Positions 32,142 through 40,895 of a stretch of 64,000 bases of DNA are shown piece by piece. A program made the translations under genes and the position numbers. Each line of letters starts with the position of its first letter. The stretch's first letter is position 1. Origin of the DNA: Nonomuraea sp. SYSU D8015 (GTDB taxonomy: Bacteria > Actinomycetota > Actinomycetes > Streptosporangiales > Streptosporangiaceae); assembly GCF_008065375.1 (NCBI RefSeq), contig NZ_VJYI01000003.1, forward strand, positions 124,001-188,000. The letters are read 5' to 3'. Under the pieces are notes generated by a model. It saw nothing but the letters and a program-made list of their open reading frames with translations, was not told where the DNA came from and searched no databases.

Positions 32142-32160
32142 ATTTTCAGGAGTTTCTGAA
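32138..32160. promoter_or_regulatory. Operator-like repeats before the MarR/GbsR gene
   Basis: CTGAA-N2-TTCAG-N6-CTGAA: the first pair makes CTGAATTTTCAG and the second makes TTCAGGAGTTTCTGAA, both dyads sharing the middle half-site. They lie 40 bp before the MarR-type start, in an AT-rich island. Probable autoregulatory site. Confidence 0.55.
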
Positions 32161-32200
32161 GTGTTGCGCTCATGGCTATTCTTCCTCAGGGAGGTGGCGT

Positions 32201-32680
32201 GTGGGCGACAGGCACGAGCGGTGGCAGGCGGCAGAACGACTGGCGCTCGCGCTGACCGAGGGCGGGATGCAGCGGATGCACGCGCGGACGCTGGCGGTGT
32301 TCCTGTTCACCGATGCCGAGACGGTCACCATGGGCGAGATCGCCGACCGGCTCGGCGCCAGCGCCGGCTCGATCTCCGGCGCGATCAAGGCCCTGCTGGC
32401 GGCCGGCCTGATCGAACGCCTGCCCGCCCCCGGCAGCCGCCGCGAGCACTACCGCATGCGCGACGACGCCTGGCCCACCATGTTCTCCTCCCAGAACGCC
32501 TACACCCAGGTCATGCTGAAGGCCGCCGACACCGGCATCGCCACCACCGCCCCCGACGACGCCGCCCACCGGCGGCTGACCCGGATGCGCGACTTCTACA
32601 CCTTCATGCTGCGAGAGCTGCCCGGCCTGCTGCGGCGCTGGGAAGAGGAACAGCGATCGGCATCGCCGCCGGCGCGCTGA
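32201..32680 (+). CDS. MarR/GbsR-family transcriptional regulator
   Basis: A 159-residue winged-helix protein. The start GTG has GGAGG at 6 nt. The recognition region reads TMGEIADRLGASAGSISGAIKALLAAGLIE, given here as two parts: TMGEIADRLGASAGSISGAI and KALLAAGLIERLP. It is followed by SRREHYRM, the wing of this MarR/GbsR subgroup. The C-terminal helices would dimerise. It lies behind the DrrAB operon and may control it. Half-sites of an operator lie 40 bp upstream. Confidence 0.88.
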   Translation: MGDRHERWQAAERLALALTEGGMQRMHARTLAVFLFTDAETVTMGEIADRLGASAGSISGAIKALLAAGLIERLPAPGSRREHYRMRDDAWPTMFSSQNAYTQVMLKAADTGIATTAPDDAAHRRLTRMRDFYTFMLRELPGLLRRWEEEQRSASPPAR

Positions 32681-32740
32681 AACACGACCCGCACGGGCTG
32701 CCGGCACCCCTCCGGCGCTGGGCAGTTGCACCGAGCCGGA

Positions 32741-32819
32741 GCCATGACGCCCGGGGTTACGACCGGCTCACCAGGTCGGCGCCATGACGCCCGGATTGCG
32801 ACTGGCTCGCCGGGCCGGC
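32741..32819. repeat. Two imperfect tandem copies of a 39-40 bp unit
   Basis: Both copies begin GCCATGACGCCCGG (32741 and 32781) and continue with related sequence (CGAC[C/T]GGCTC[A/G]CC). They fill most of the 138-bp gap between the convergent MarR and YbjN-like genes. No hairpin with a U-tract is seen. Meaning unknown. Confidence 0.5.
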
Positions 32820-33250
32820 TATGTGGGCCGGCGTTCGGCGAAGGCCGTCTCGCCGCCGAAGCGGGAGCGCAGGCGGACGTCGTAGTAGTCGGCCGCCTCG
32901 GCGAGCCAGTCGCACGAGTTGGCCAGTTCGGCGCCGGTCAGCGTCTCGGCCAGCAACTCCGAGGCGGCGAACACCGTGCCGTCGCGCCAGAAGAGACGCA
33001 GGAAGCTGAGCCGCCCGTTCAGCTCGTTCAGCTCCTCCAGCAGGCCCTGGGACTGGTCGATGCCGCGCAGCAGCGGAGAGAACACCCGCACGACGGGCGG
33101 CGTGGCCTCGATGAGGCGGACGTAGACCACCGCCGTGCCGGACCGGATGGCGACGGGCTCGGTGGAAATGTCGGTGGTGAGCGGTTGCCCGTCGAGGTAT
33201 CCGGAGATGAGCCGGTGAATCCGGGTTCGAAGAGGTGCGTCATTCGGCAC
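32819..33250 (-). CDS. YbjN/type III chaperone-like (TY-Chap) domain protein
   Basis: A 143-residue soluble protein: a long N-terminal helix, a beta sheet (AVVYVRLIEATPPVVRVFSP) and a helix-rich middle (LLEELNELNGRLSFLRLFW). This fits the YbjN/CesT-like chaperone fold common in actinobacteria. GTG start. It lies 19 bp behind the HTH gene at 33270 and is probably cotranscribed with it. Partner unknown. Confidence 0.72.
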   Translation of the reverse strand: MPNDAPLRTRIHRLISGYLDGQPLTTDISTEPVAIRSGTAVVYVRLIEATPPVVRVFSPLLRGIDQSQGLLEELNELNGRLSFLRLFWRDGTVFAASELLAETLTGAELANSCDWLAEAADYYDVRLRSRFGGETAFAERRPT

Positions 33251-33269
33251 GCCTCGAAGCTACATCGCC

Positions 33270-33800
33270 TCACCCGGGCTTGCCGGGGCGACCCGGCGGC
33301 AGGAAACCCCGGCGCCGGGCCTCTTTGACCCAGCGATGGGCGGTGGTGATCGGGACGTCGCGGAGCTCGGCCAGCTCGGCCGCGGGCCGGGCCGAGGTCT
33401 GGGCGAGCTCGTGATAGGTGTCGGCGATCTCCCGGTAGAAGCTGTCGGGACGTCCTCGCCTCTGGGCGGGAGAGGGCCGGGGAAGGGCATGATCGGGCGT
33501 GGTCATCTCCCAGCCCTCCCCGTCGAGCGAGGGCAGCTCGGTGTGCCGGCGACGGCTCGCGGTGACGGGCGTGATCACGTCGTCGACGGCGGTGAGCTGC
33601 GCGTTGGCGGCGGCTTCGATGCGGCCCACCGGGATCGAACGCAGCAGCTCGGCGGTCGGCGCACCGTCGATGCGCAGCCCGGTCAGCACCAGGCGTCCCC
33701 CGGCGGCCACGGCGAGCTGGACCAGCACCGTGCCGGTGAGCGGCGGATCCTGGCGCCACTCGTACCAGTCCTCCCCTACGGGGAAGAGCCGTCCTCGCAT
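33270..33800 (-). CDS. Uncharacterised protein with C-terminal HTH-like region
   Basis: A 176-residue protein not recognised as a named family. The first 75 residues (MRGRLFPVGEDWYEWRQDPP..., LVLTGLRIDGAPTAELLRSI) read as a small beta-rich domain. The middle is disordered and Pro/Arg-rich. The last 55 (FYREIADTYHELAQTSARPA, ELAELRDVPITTAHRWVKEA, RRRGFLPPG) look like a helix-turn-helix. It may be a DNA-binding protein. It is followed by the YbjN-like gene. Confidence 0.65.
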   Translation of the reverse strand: MRGRLFPVGEDWYEWRQDPPLTGTVLVQLAVAAGGRLVLTGLRIDGAPTAELLRSIPVGRIEAAANAQLTAVDDVITPVTASRRRHTELPSLDGEGWEMTTPDHALPRPSPAQRRGRPDSFYREIADTYHELAQTSARPAAELAELRDVPITTAHRWVKEARRRGFLPPGRPGKPG

Positions 33801-33908
33801 CCGGAAAGTCTATCTATCCCGTTGCGCGTACCTAGACGTCTAATTACGCTTATCTCGACGCTTCTTCAGGTCGATGTGACAACGGATCTACGACCAAAGG
33901 GAGGGGCG

Positions 33909-35108
33909 ATGGCTGACATCGTCGAGCGATACACCATCCCGGACCAGCACTTCTGGCTGCACGGGCCGCGATCCGGCCCGCCGGTCGAGTACGACGCCGC
34001 CGCGGGCATGTGGAACGTCTACGGCTACCCCGAACTGCACGAACTCCTCGGCGACCCCGCGACGTTCTCCTCCGACACCATGCGCCTGATCCCCAAGGGC
34101 CTGATGCCGGAGACGGAGGAATTCTCCATGGCGGGCTTCATCACCCAGATCGACCCGCCCGAGCACGGCAAGCTCCGCAAACTGGTCAGCAGCGCCTTCA
34201 CCCGCAAAGTCGTCGCCGACCTCGAGCCGAGGATCGCCGCCCTCACGCACGAACTGCTCGACGCCGCACGGGACCGCGGCCGATTCGAGCTCGTGACCGA
34301 TCTGGCCTATCCACTCCCGGTCATCGTCATCGCCGAACTTCTGGGGGTGCCCAGCAGCGACCGCGCACTGTTCAAACAGTGGGCCGACGCGCTTTTCCAG
34401 CGCGACACCAAGATCTCACTCGCCGAGCCGATCGAAGAGCAGAACGTGGACGTGCAGGCCACGCTGAAACCGTGGAAGGAGATGTCGGCATATCTCGCCG
34501 CCCACGCCGCCGAGCGCAAACGCCGGCCGCGTGCCGACCTGCTCACCAGGCTGGTCGAGGCCGAGGTGGACGGCGAACGCCTCCCCGACGAGCAGGTGGT
34601 CAACTTCGCGATCATCCTGCTGCTCGCCGGGCACGTCACCACGACGATGCTGCTCGGCAACACGGTGCTGTGCCTGGACGCCTTCCCCGAGCAGCAGGAG
34701 AAGGTACGGGCCGACCGCGCCGCGATCCCGGCCGTCATCGAGGAGTCCCTGCGTTTCCTCACCCCGTTCGCCGCGCTCGGCCGCTCCACCACCCGCGAGG
34801 TGGAGCTCGGCGGCGTGACGATCCCGGCGGATCAGGTGGTCATGGCCTGGCTCGCCGCGGCCAACCGGGACCCCCGGCAGTTCTCCGACCCCGAGGTCTT
34901 CGACCCCGGCCGCGACCCCAACCCGCATCTCGCCTTCGGCCGCGGCATCCACTTCTGTCTGGGCGCCCCTCTGGCCCGGCTGGAGGGCCGCGTCGCCCTC
35001 GACATCCTGCTCGACCGGGTCGACCCGCTGCGCACCGATCCGGACGACCCCGTCCTGTTCATTCCCACGCCGACCATGACAGGAGTGCGCCGCCTGCCGC
35101 TGATCTGA
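33909..35108 (+). CDS. Cytochrome P450 (bacterial class I type)
   Basis: A 399-residue P450. The heme-binding loop [19 protein letters not shown] contains Cys350. The I-helix has [12 protein letters not shown]; note AGHVTT in place of AG-D/E-T-T, so the usual acidic residue before the catalytic Thr is not present. The ExxR motif is EESLRF, and HLAFG precedes the heme loop. It hydroxylates or otherwise oxidises a small molecule using ferredoxin and reductase partners, which are not encoded nearby. AAAGGGAGGGGC precedes the ATG. It resembles the CYP107-like biosynthetic P450s, but the substrate is unknown. Confidence 0.92.
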   Translation: MADIVERYTIPDQHFWLHGPRSGPPVEYDAAAGMWNVYGYPELHELLGDPATFSSDTMRLIPKGLMPETEEFSMAGFITQIDPPEHGKLRKLVSSAFTRKVVADLEPRIAALTHELLDAARDRGRFELVTDLAYPLPVIVIAELLGVPSSDRALFKQWADALFQRDTKISLAEPIEEQNVDVQATLKPWKEMSAYLAAHAAERKRRPRADLLTRLVEAEVDGERLPDEQVVNFAIILLLAGHVTTTMLLGNTVLCLDAFPEQQEKVRADRAAIPAVIEESLRFLTPFAALGRSTTREVELGGVTIPADQVVMAWLAAANRDPRQFSDPEVFDPGRDPNPHLAFGRGIHFCLGAPLARLEGRVALDILLDRVDPLRTDPDDPVLFIPTPTMTGVRRLPLI

Positions 35109-35131
35109 GTGGCGCGTCGCGTGACGCCCGG

Positions 35132-36468
35132 TCAGGCGAGCGGCGGGATGTTGAAGTTGACGCGGAACAGATTTCCCGGATCGTAGACCGCCTTGATCCG
35201 CCTGAGCCGGTCGAAGTCGGCCGGCTCGTAGGCGGCGCGCACCGGTCGAGAGCCGTGTCCTCCACGCCCATGAAGTTCAGGACCGCGCCGCCCGTGCTCC
35301 AAGGGCGAAGGCGGCCGAACAGCTCGTCGCGGCGCCGCCGGCTCTCCGGGGCGGCGTCGGTCCCGACGAACAGCGAGAACGCGGCGTCCCGGCCCCCGAC
35401 GCAGTTGGGCGGCTCCGGAACGCGGCCGTAGGCGCCTTCGAAGTGCCGCAACTCGGCGATGAACGGCGCGCCGGCCTGTGGTCCGGCGAGCGACACGAGC
35501 GTGTCCGCGCCGTCCTCGTCCAACCGGCGCAGCAGCACGTTTCGGTCATAAGCGACGAACGGCATGTCCGTCGGCTCATGGTGGATGGTGCCGACCTCGG
35601 CGTACGGCATGTCGCGCACGGTGTCCAGCAGGCGCGGGCCGAGGTCGCGCAGGGGCCGCACCAGTTCCGCGCCGTCCTCGGGGGCGCCGCTGTAGGCGAT
35701 CCGGACGTGGGCCGCGAACCGGCCCCGGAGCGGCTCGGGGACACCGGGCAGGTCGGGGTTGGCGGCCAGCAGCACCGAGGAGGCCATCTCCTCCGGCATC
35801 CGTCGCGTCCACTCCGCGTAGGCTCGCAGCACGCGCGGCACCGCCTCCGCGGGGAAGTACAGGCCGCCCCCGTACAGGCGCGGGACCGGAAACAGGTCGA
35901 TCTCCACGGCGGTGACCACGCCGAAGTTGTCCTTGCCGCCGCGTACCGCCCAGAACAGGTCGGGATCCCGCTCCGGCGTGACGTCGCGTACGCAGCCGTC
36001 CGCCGTGACCATCCGCAGCCGCCGCACGTGATCGGCGGCGAAGCCGTAGCGGCGGCCGAGCAGGCCCGCACCGCCTCCCACCAGGTAGCCGACCGCGCCC
36101 ACGCCCGGGTTGGAGCCGTTGAGCGGCGCCAGCCCGTGCGGGGTGGCGTGGTCCAACACCCGGCTCCAGCGGGCTCCGGCCTCGATCCAGGCGGTGCGGC
36201 GCCGCGGATCGACCCGGACTCCGGTCATGCGGCCGGTGTTGATGAGCACGGCGCCGTCGGCCGGCGCCGAAGGGCCGTGCCCGGAGGCCAGCACTCCCAC
36301 GGGTCGGCCCCGCTCGGCGGCCAGGCGTACGGCGGCGGCCACGTCATGCTCAGTGGTGGCGGCCAAGACGTGGTCGGGGAGGGATTCGGCCGCCCGGTTG
36401 ATGCCGAGCCGCTCGTCGTCGTATCCGTCCTGCCCCGGTCGGAAGATTCGTTCGGTGAGGACACTCAT
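35132..36468 (-). pseudogene. FAD-linked (BBE-like) oxidase, 3' frameshift
   Basis: The gene reads as a PCMH-type FAD oxidase: residues with [20 protein letters not shown] give the FAD site, and His near 67 could be the 8-alpha-linked residue. The berberine-bridge Cys position ([18 protein letters not shown]) has none. At about 35242-35245 one G is missing. Restoring it (D-R-V-R-A) gives the expected C-terminal BBE motif [20 protein letters not shown] and [16 protein letters not shown] with a stop at 35132. As written the frame runs out into nonsense and overlaps the P450 end. Either a recent pseudogene or a base-call error. The ATG at 36468 lacks an SD. Confidence 0.8.
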
Positions 36469-36567
36469 GTGCGTCACCGTAGGAGGTGAGAAACTTCCCG
36501 GTCTTGCACGAATCGGACATCCGCCGATTCACCGCTCTCCCGGCCGCCGTCGCGGTCCCCGTCCCGA

Positions 36568-36600
36568 GGAGGGGTACGGCGACGCCCGCCGTACCCCTCC
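36568..36600 (-). terminator. Terminator hairpin after the LLM oxidoreductase operon
   Basis: A perfect 14-bp stem (GGAGGGGTACGGCG with its complement) and 5-nt loop, 5 bp past the stop of the 36606 gene. There is no U-tract, which is normal for actinobacterial terminators. It ends the five-gene operon that starts at 42086. Confidence 0.8.
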
Positions 36601-36605
36601 CCCGG

Positions 36606-37655
36606 TCAGGCGAACGCGGGCATGATCCGGTCGTGGATCAGCCTGAGCTGGGTGTCCACGTCCGCCACCTCGGGCAGTTCGCGTCCCATGAACTGCTTGA
36701 CCAGCGTCGCGTCGGTGATGGCCAGGATCATGTGATTGACGCCCGACGGCTCGATCTCGCGCTTGATCTTGGCCACGCACTCCTCCGGCGTGCCGGCGAT
36801 GGACAGCCGCTCCCCCAGTTCGGGCGTGGTCAGCTCGATCGCCCTGGCCAGGTCGCCGGCGCCGAGGGCGTCGACGATCGGCTTCATCGCGTTGGGGTCG
36901 ACGCCGTTGCGTTCGAGCTGCTCGGCGGGCATGGACGAGGCGTAGAGGCCCACCATGCTGCGGGCGGCCTCCTTCGCCACGGCCGAGTCCGGGCCGGTGG
37001 CGAAGACGACCCAGGCGCCGATGTCCATCGACGAGGCGTCCTTGCCCGCCTTCTCCGCCCCGGCCCTGAACTGCTGGACGAGGTAGTCGTAGGCCTCGCG
37101 GGTGTAGCTGAGCGCGTGGTGCACGCCGTCGGAGTGCTCGCCGGCCGCCTGGAAGGAGCGCGGCCCGCGCATCGCGCCGAGCTTGACCGGCACACGCTCC
37201 TGCACCGGGCGGGCGAAGGTGAACAGGCCGCTGTACTTGAAGAACTCGCCGTCGAAGGTGATCGCGCCGTCGTCCAGCAGCGTGCGCACCACGTGCGCCG
37301 CCTCCTTCACGCGCGACAGCGGCTTGGTGACCGACCAGTCGATGTTGTATTGGGCGAGCAGCCCGAAGTTGCCGCACGACAGCACCACCTCGGCGCGCCC
37401 GTCGCTGAGCTCGTCGAGCGTGGCCGCCGCCTGGGCGATCAGGGACGGCTCGCGCAGCACCACCGACGACACGCTGGGACCGAACCTGATGCGGGAGGTC
37501 TGCTGCGCCGCGGCGGCGAACAGCAGCCACAGGTCCTTGTGCCAGGTCTCGTCGGCCGCATAGCAGGCGTGGAAGCCGAGCTCGTCGGCCAGGCGGATGG
37601 ACGCGAGCGACTCCCTCAGCGGGTAGTCGGGCAGCATCACGTAGCTGAACTTCAT
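36606..37655 (-). CDS. LLM-class flavin/F420-dependent oxidoreductase
   Basis: A 349-residue luciferase-like (alpha/beta)8 protein (MKFSYVMLPDYPLRESLASI, RIRFGPSVSSVVLREPSLIA, LDELSDGRAEVVLSCGNFG). It resembles F420-dependent methylene-tetrahydromethanopterin-reductase-like enzymes. It would reduce or oxidise a small molecule with F420 or FMN. AGGAGGT lies 6 nt before the ATG, which overlaps the permease stop (ATGA). Last gene of the operon running from the Fe-S protein at 42086. Confidence 0.88.
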   Translation of the reverse strand: MKFSYVMLPDYPLRESLASIRLADELGFHACYAADETWHKDLWLLFAAAAQQTSRIRFGPSVSSVVLREPSLIAQAAATLDELSDGRAEVVLSCGNFGLLAQYNIDWSVTKPLSRVKEAAHVVRTLLDDGAITFDGEFFKYSGLFTFARPVQERVPVKLGAMRGPRSFQAAGEHSDGVHHALSYTREAYDYLVQQFRAGAEKAGKDASSMDIGAWVVFATGPDSAVAKEAARSMVGLYASSMPAEQLERNGVDPNAMKPIVDALGAGDLARAIELTTPELGERLSIAGTPEECVAKIKREIEPSGVNHMILAITDATLVKQFMGRELPEVADVDTQLRLIHDRIMPAFA

Positions 37656-39142
37656 CGTGCGACCTCCTGAGGGATGGCGTCGCCCGAAGGGGCGTCGCCC
37701 TTGTCGTACGGCCTGGCGACCAGCAGGTAGACCAGCCCGGCGGCGACCACCACCAGCCCGGACAGCGCCACCAGGTAGTTGTCGTACCAGGGGGCGTCGG
37801 GCGTTCTCGGCCAGGCCATGTTGAGGATGGCGAGCACCCCGTAGACCAGCGCGGCCACGTTGACGGCGAGCCCCGCGCGGCCCAGCGTGAACGGCCCGGA
37901 GGGGCGCCAGCCGCGCACCCTGGCCCGCAACGCCGCCAGCACCACCATCTGGAAGCCCAGGTAGATGCCGAGGACCGCGAAAGAAATGATCTTGATGAGG
38001 GCGTCTTCCGACACGATGGAGCCGAGCACCACCAGCGCGGGCACGACGGCGGCGACCAGGAGCGTGTTCGGCGGGATGCCCCTGGCCCTGGAGAACGTCC
38101 TGAGCGCGCGGCTGCCGGCGATCATGTCGTCGCGGGCATAGGAGTACAGGAGCCTGCTGGCCGCCGCCTGCAGGCTGAGCGCGCACGACAGGAACGACAG
38201 CAGCACCACGCCGAGCACGACCTTCAGGCCGGTGGCGCCGAAGGCTGTGGTCAGCACGTTCGTGACGGGGTCGGCGTCGGCCCCGGAGACGACGGCGGCG
38301 AAGTCGGGCACGGCCAGCAGCAGCGCCAGGCAGACGAACGTCGCCGCCGCGCCGCCCACGTAGATGGTCATGCGCATGGCCTTGGGGATGCGCCGCGTCG
38401 GGTCGGGCACCTCCTCGGCCACGTCACCGCACGCCTCGAACCCGTAGTACTGAAATATCCCGATAAGTCCGGCGGCCAGGAACGCCACGAAATATCCGGA
38501 CTCCGACCCTGCGCCGAACGAGTCGAACAGCACCCCGAGCCCGTGGTGCCGCTGGGTGAGCAGCAGCCACCCGCCCACGACCAGCGCCCCGACCAGCTCG
38601 GCGGCGAACCCGATGATCGCCGCCATCGCGAGAGCCCTGGTCCCGGCCATGTTGATGGCAAGCGCCACGGCCAGGATGATCAGCGCGCAAAGGATCGTGT
38701 TCCCCGTGCTCACCTCGATCCCGAGAAAGGCGGACAGATACGGCCCCGCGCCGTAGGCCACGCTGGCGATCGTCACCAGCAGCGCCACCAGGTACACCCA
38801 GCCCGTCATCCAGGCCCACCGCCGCCCCCACAGCCGCCTGGCCCAGGGGTAGATGCCGCCGGTCAGCGGGTACTGCGAGACGATCTCGCCGAAGACCAGC
38901 GCCACCAGGAACTGCCCGGCCCCCACGATGACCAGGCTCCAGATCATCGGCGGGCCGCCGACGGCCAGCGACGAGGCGAACAGCGTGTAGATCCCGACCA
39001 CGGGAGACAGGTACGTGAAGCCGAGGGAGAAGTTGGCCCACAGGCTCATGTCCCTGCGGAACTCGGAGGTGTAGCCGAGGTCGGCCAGCCGGGCGTCGTC
39101 CCCCGCGTCGCGGCTCAGCGGGGCGTCATTCGTCGAGGTCAT
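37652..39142 (-). CDS. APC-superfamily amino acid/amine permease
   Basis: A 496-residue integral membrane protein with about 12 hydrophobic segments. The N-terminal region (MSLWANFSLGFTYLSPVVGI) and the GEIVSQYPLTGGIYPWARRL segment are typical of the GABA/choline-type bacterial APC permeases. GFEACGDVAEEVPDPTRRIP is the conserved TM6-7 loop. It imports an amino acid or amine, presumably the substrate of the oxidase encoded upstream. It starts inside the end of the small-protein gene (17-bp overlap) and its stop overlaps the LLM gene. Confidence 0.9.
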   Translation of the reverse strand: MTSTNDAPLSRDAGDDARLADLGYTSEFRRDMSLWANFSLGFTYLSPVVGIYTLFASSLAVGGPPMIWSLVIVGAGQFLVALVFGEIVSQYPLTGGIYPWARRLWGRRWAWMTGWVYLVALLVTIASVAYGAGPYLSAFLGIEVSTGNTILCALIILAVALAINMAGTRALAMAAIIGFAAELVGALVVGGWLLLTQRHHGLGVLFDSFGAGSESGYFVAFLAAGLIGIFQYYGFEACGDVAEEVPDPTRRIPKAMRMTIYVGGAAATFVCLALLLAVPDFAAVVSGADADPVTNVLTTAFGATGLKVVLGVVLLSFLSCALSLQAAASRLLYSYARDDMIAGSRALRTFSRARGIPPNTLLVAAVVPALVVLGSIVSEDALIKIISFAVLGIYLGFQMVVLAALRARVRGWRPSGPFTLGRAGLAVNVAALVYGVLAILNMAWPRTPDAPWYDNYLVALSGLVVVAAGLVYLLVARPYDKGDAPSGDAIPQEVAR

Positions 39143-39380
39143 CGAGCAACTCCTCGCCGGAGATCACCTTGTCCGCGAAGTGCCGGTGCATCCAGGCCAG
39201 GTGGTCGGCCCGGGACCGGACCAGGCGCAGCGTGTCCCAGTTGGGGAAGGTCTGCTGCGTCACGTGCTCGGTCATGAGGCCGGGCTCGACCTCGAAGACG
39301 TGCTCGAACCGGGTGATCGCGACGTCGGTCACCCGCTGGACCGGTGGAGGCGACATCTCCTCCTGATAGCGATATTTCAC
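39126..39380 (-). CDS. Small conserved-looking protein of the oxidase operon, function unknown
   Basis: An 84-residue soluble protein (KYRYQEEMSPPPVQRVTDVA, FEHVFEVEPGLMTEHVTQQT, FPNWDTLRLVRSRADHLAWM). GTG start overlaps the oxidase stop (GTGA) with GGAGA upstream. The end overlaps the permease start. Coupling on both sides argues that it is real and acts with the neighbours, perhaps as an oxidase subunit or adaptor. No family recognised. Confidence 0.75.
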   Translation of the reverse strand: MKYRYQEEMSPPPVQRVTDVAITRFEHVFEVEPGLMTEHVTQQTFPNWDTLRLVRSRADHLAWMHRHFADKVISGEELLDDLDE

Positions 39381-40876
39381 GATTTCTCCGCGTATGCCTG
39401 GTCGAGCAGGTACTTGCCGGGGTTCATGATGTTGTTCGGGTCGATGGCCCGTTTGATGTCGAGCATTACGTCGTACCCGCCACCGAGCTCGGCGGGCACC
39501 AGGTCCACCTCGCCCTCGCGGCAGGAGCCGTGGCAGGCGCTGATCGAGCCGCCGTGCGCCAGCGCCACGGCGGCGAGGTCGCGCTTGGCCCGCACCCACG
39601 CCGCCCAGGCGGCGTCGTCGAGCCGCTGCTCCCAGATGCCGATGTCGATCTCGGTGAGGTAGTCGGCGCCGGTCGCGCCGTTGGTGTAGGCGAACATGCC
39701 CCAGTCGTCGAACACGTCGCTCTCCCGCCTGAGCCGGTCGGCGATCTCGTGCCAGGCCAGCCGTACGGCGGGCAGGTTCGTGTAGTTGATCGAGGCGTCC
39801 TCGCAGTGCCAGCTCATCGGGACGACCTGGCCCGACCGGGTGCGGCCGTGCAGCGGCGTGGCGTACCTGTCGTGCCGGGCCGCCCAGTCGCCCTCGGAGA
39901 TCTCGTCGCCCAGGTAGCGGGCGCCGAGCGAGCGGGCGATGCGCAGCAGCCTCCTGCCGCCGGCCCGGACCTCGTCCTCGTAGCCGTACAGTGCGGCGCA
40001 CACCAGTGCCTTCACCGACGACGGCTGCGGGATGTAGGCCTCGTCGTCGCGCCGCAGGTAGTCGACCTTCCACTCGTCGAACAGCACCGCGCCGGCGAAC
40101 GTGGCCACGCCCGCCCGCGCCAGCGCCCCGACCGCGCGGTAGGCGGTGTCGTAGTCCTCGAACGCCCAGAACGGCGAGAACTCCGCCTCCGGCTTCGGGA
40201 ACAGCTTCAGCGTCGCCTCGGTGGCGATGCCGAGCGTGCCCTGATGCCCCATGAACAGGTGCTTGAGCTGGTACCCGCTGGAGCTCTTGGTGATCTTCCG
40301 CCCGATGCCGTCGCCGACGTGGATGACCCGGCCGGTCGGCAGCACGTGGTCGAAGCTGAGCACCAGGTCACGGGTGTGGCCGTAGCGGGAGCCGATCAGC
40401 GACCAGCCGCTGGTGCCGATCCTGCCGCCGACGAGCGAGCACGGGTAGGACGCCGGATCGTCCGGATAGATCAGGCCGTGCCGGGCGAGGACCTCGTTGA
40501 GCTTGAGCGCGTTGATGCCGGTGCCGGCCGTGCAGGTGCGATTGTCGAGGTCGATCTCCTTGATCTGGTTGATCCGCTTGACGTCGACGACGATGCCGCC
40601 ACGCAGCGGCACCGCGCCGTCGGTCAGGCCGGTGCCGCCGTCGCGCGGCACGACCGGGATCCGCAGGCTGTTGGCCAGCCTGAGCACCTCCGCGACCTCC
40701 TCGGTGGAGGCCGGCAGCACGACCAGGTCGGGCATGCGCTCCGCCCACCGGTGCACGGGGAACGGCGCGGGCACGCGTGCCCGGTTGAGCCGGTCGGCCT
40801 TGCCGGTCAGCACGTGGTCGGTGCCGAGAATCTGCCGGAGCTCCTCCAGCACGGGGTCGCCGAGCAGGACGGTCAT
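39377..40876 (-). CDS. FAD-binding oxidase/dehydrogenase, GlcD (PCMH) type
   Basis: A 499-residue flavoprotein. The FAD-binding PCMH domain (about 1-230) includes PDLVVLPASTEEVAEVLRLA, VVPRDGGTGLTDGAVPLRGG and GHQGTLGIATEATLKLFPK. The C-terminal cap ends IDPNNIMNPGKYL, the family's closing motif. Glycolate/lactate-type oxidases work with an iron-sulfur subunit, which is the gene immediately upstream (GlcF-like). It oxidises an alpha-hydroxy acid or related substrate. The substrate is not clear, but the permease in the same operon suggests an amino-acid-derived acid. Confidence 0.88.
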   Translation of the reverse strand: MTVLLGDPVLEELRQILGTDHVLTGKADRLNRARVPAPFPVHRWAERMPDLVVLPASTEEVAEVLRLANSLRIPVVPRDGGTGLTDGAVPLRGGIVVDVKRINQIKEIDLDNRTCTAGTGINALKLNEVLARHGLIYPDDPASYPCSLVGGRIGTSGWSLIGSRYGHTRDLVLSFDHVLPTGRVIHVGDGIGRKITKSSSGYQLKHLFMGHQGTLGIATEATLKLFPKPEAEFSPFWAFEDYDTAYRAVGALARAGVATFAGAVLFDEWKVDYLRRDDEAYIPQPSSVKALVCAALYGYEDEVRAGGRRLLRIARSLGARYLGDEISEGDWAARHDRYATPLHGRTRSGQVVPMSWHCEDASINYTNLPAVRLAWHEIADRLRRESDVFDDWGMFAYTNGATGADYLTEIDIGIWEQRLDDAAWAAWVRAKRDLAAVALAHGGSISACHGSCREGEVDLVPAELGGGYDVMLDIKRAIDPNNIMNPGKYLLDQAYAEKS

Positions 40877-40895
40877 GACGCCACCTCCGGCGCGC

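Noticed and set aside
32741..32819. Repeats considered as a CRISPR array
   Set aside because: Only two imperfect head-to-tail units with no unique spacers between them, and no cas genes in the window.
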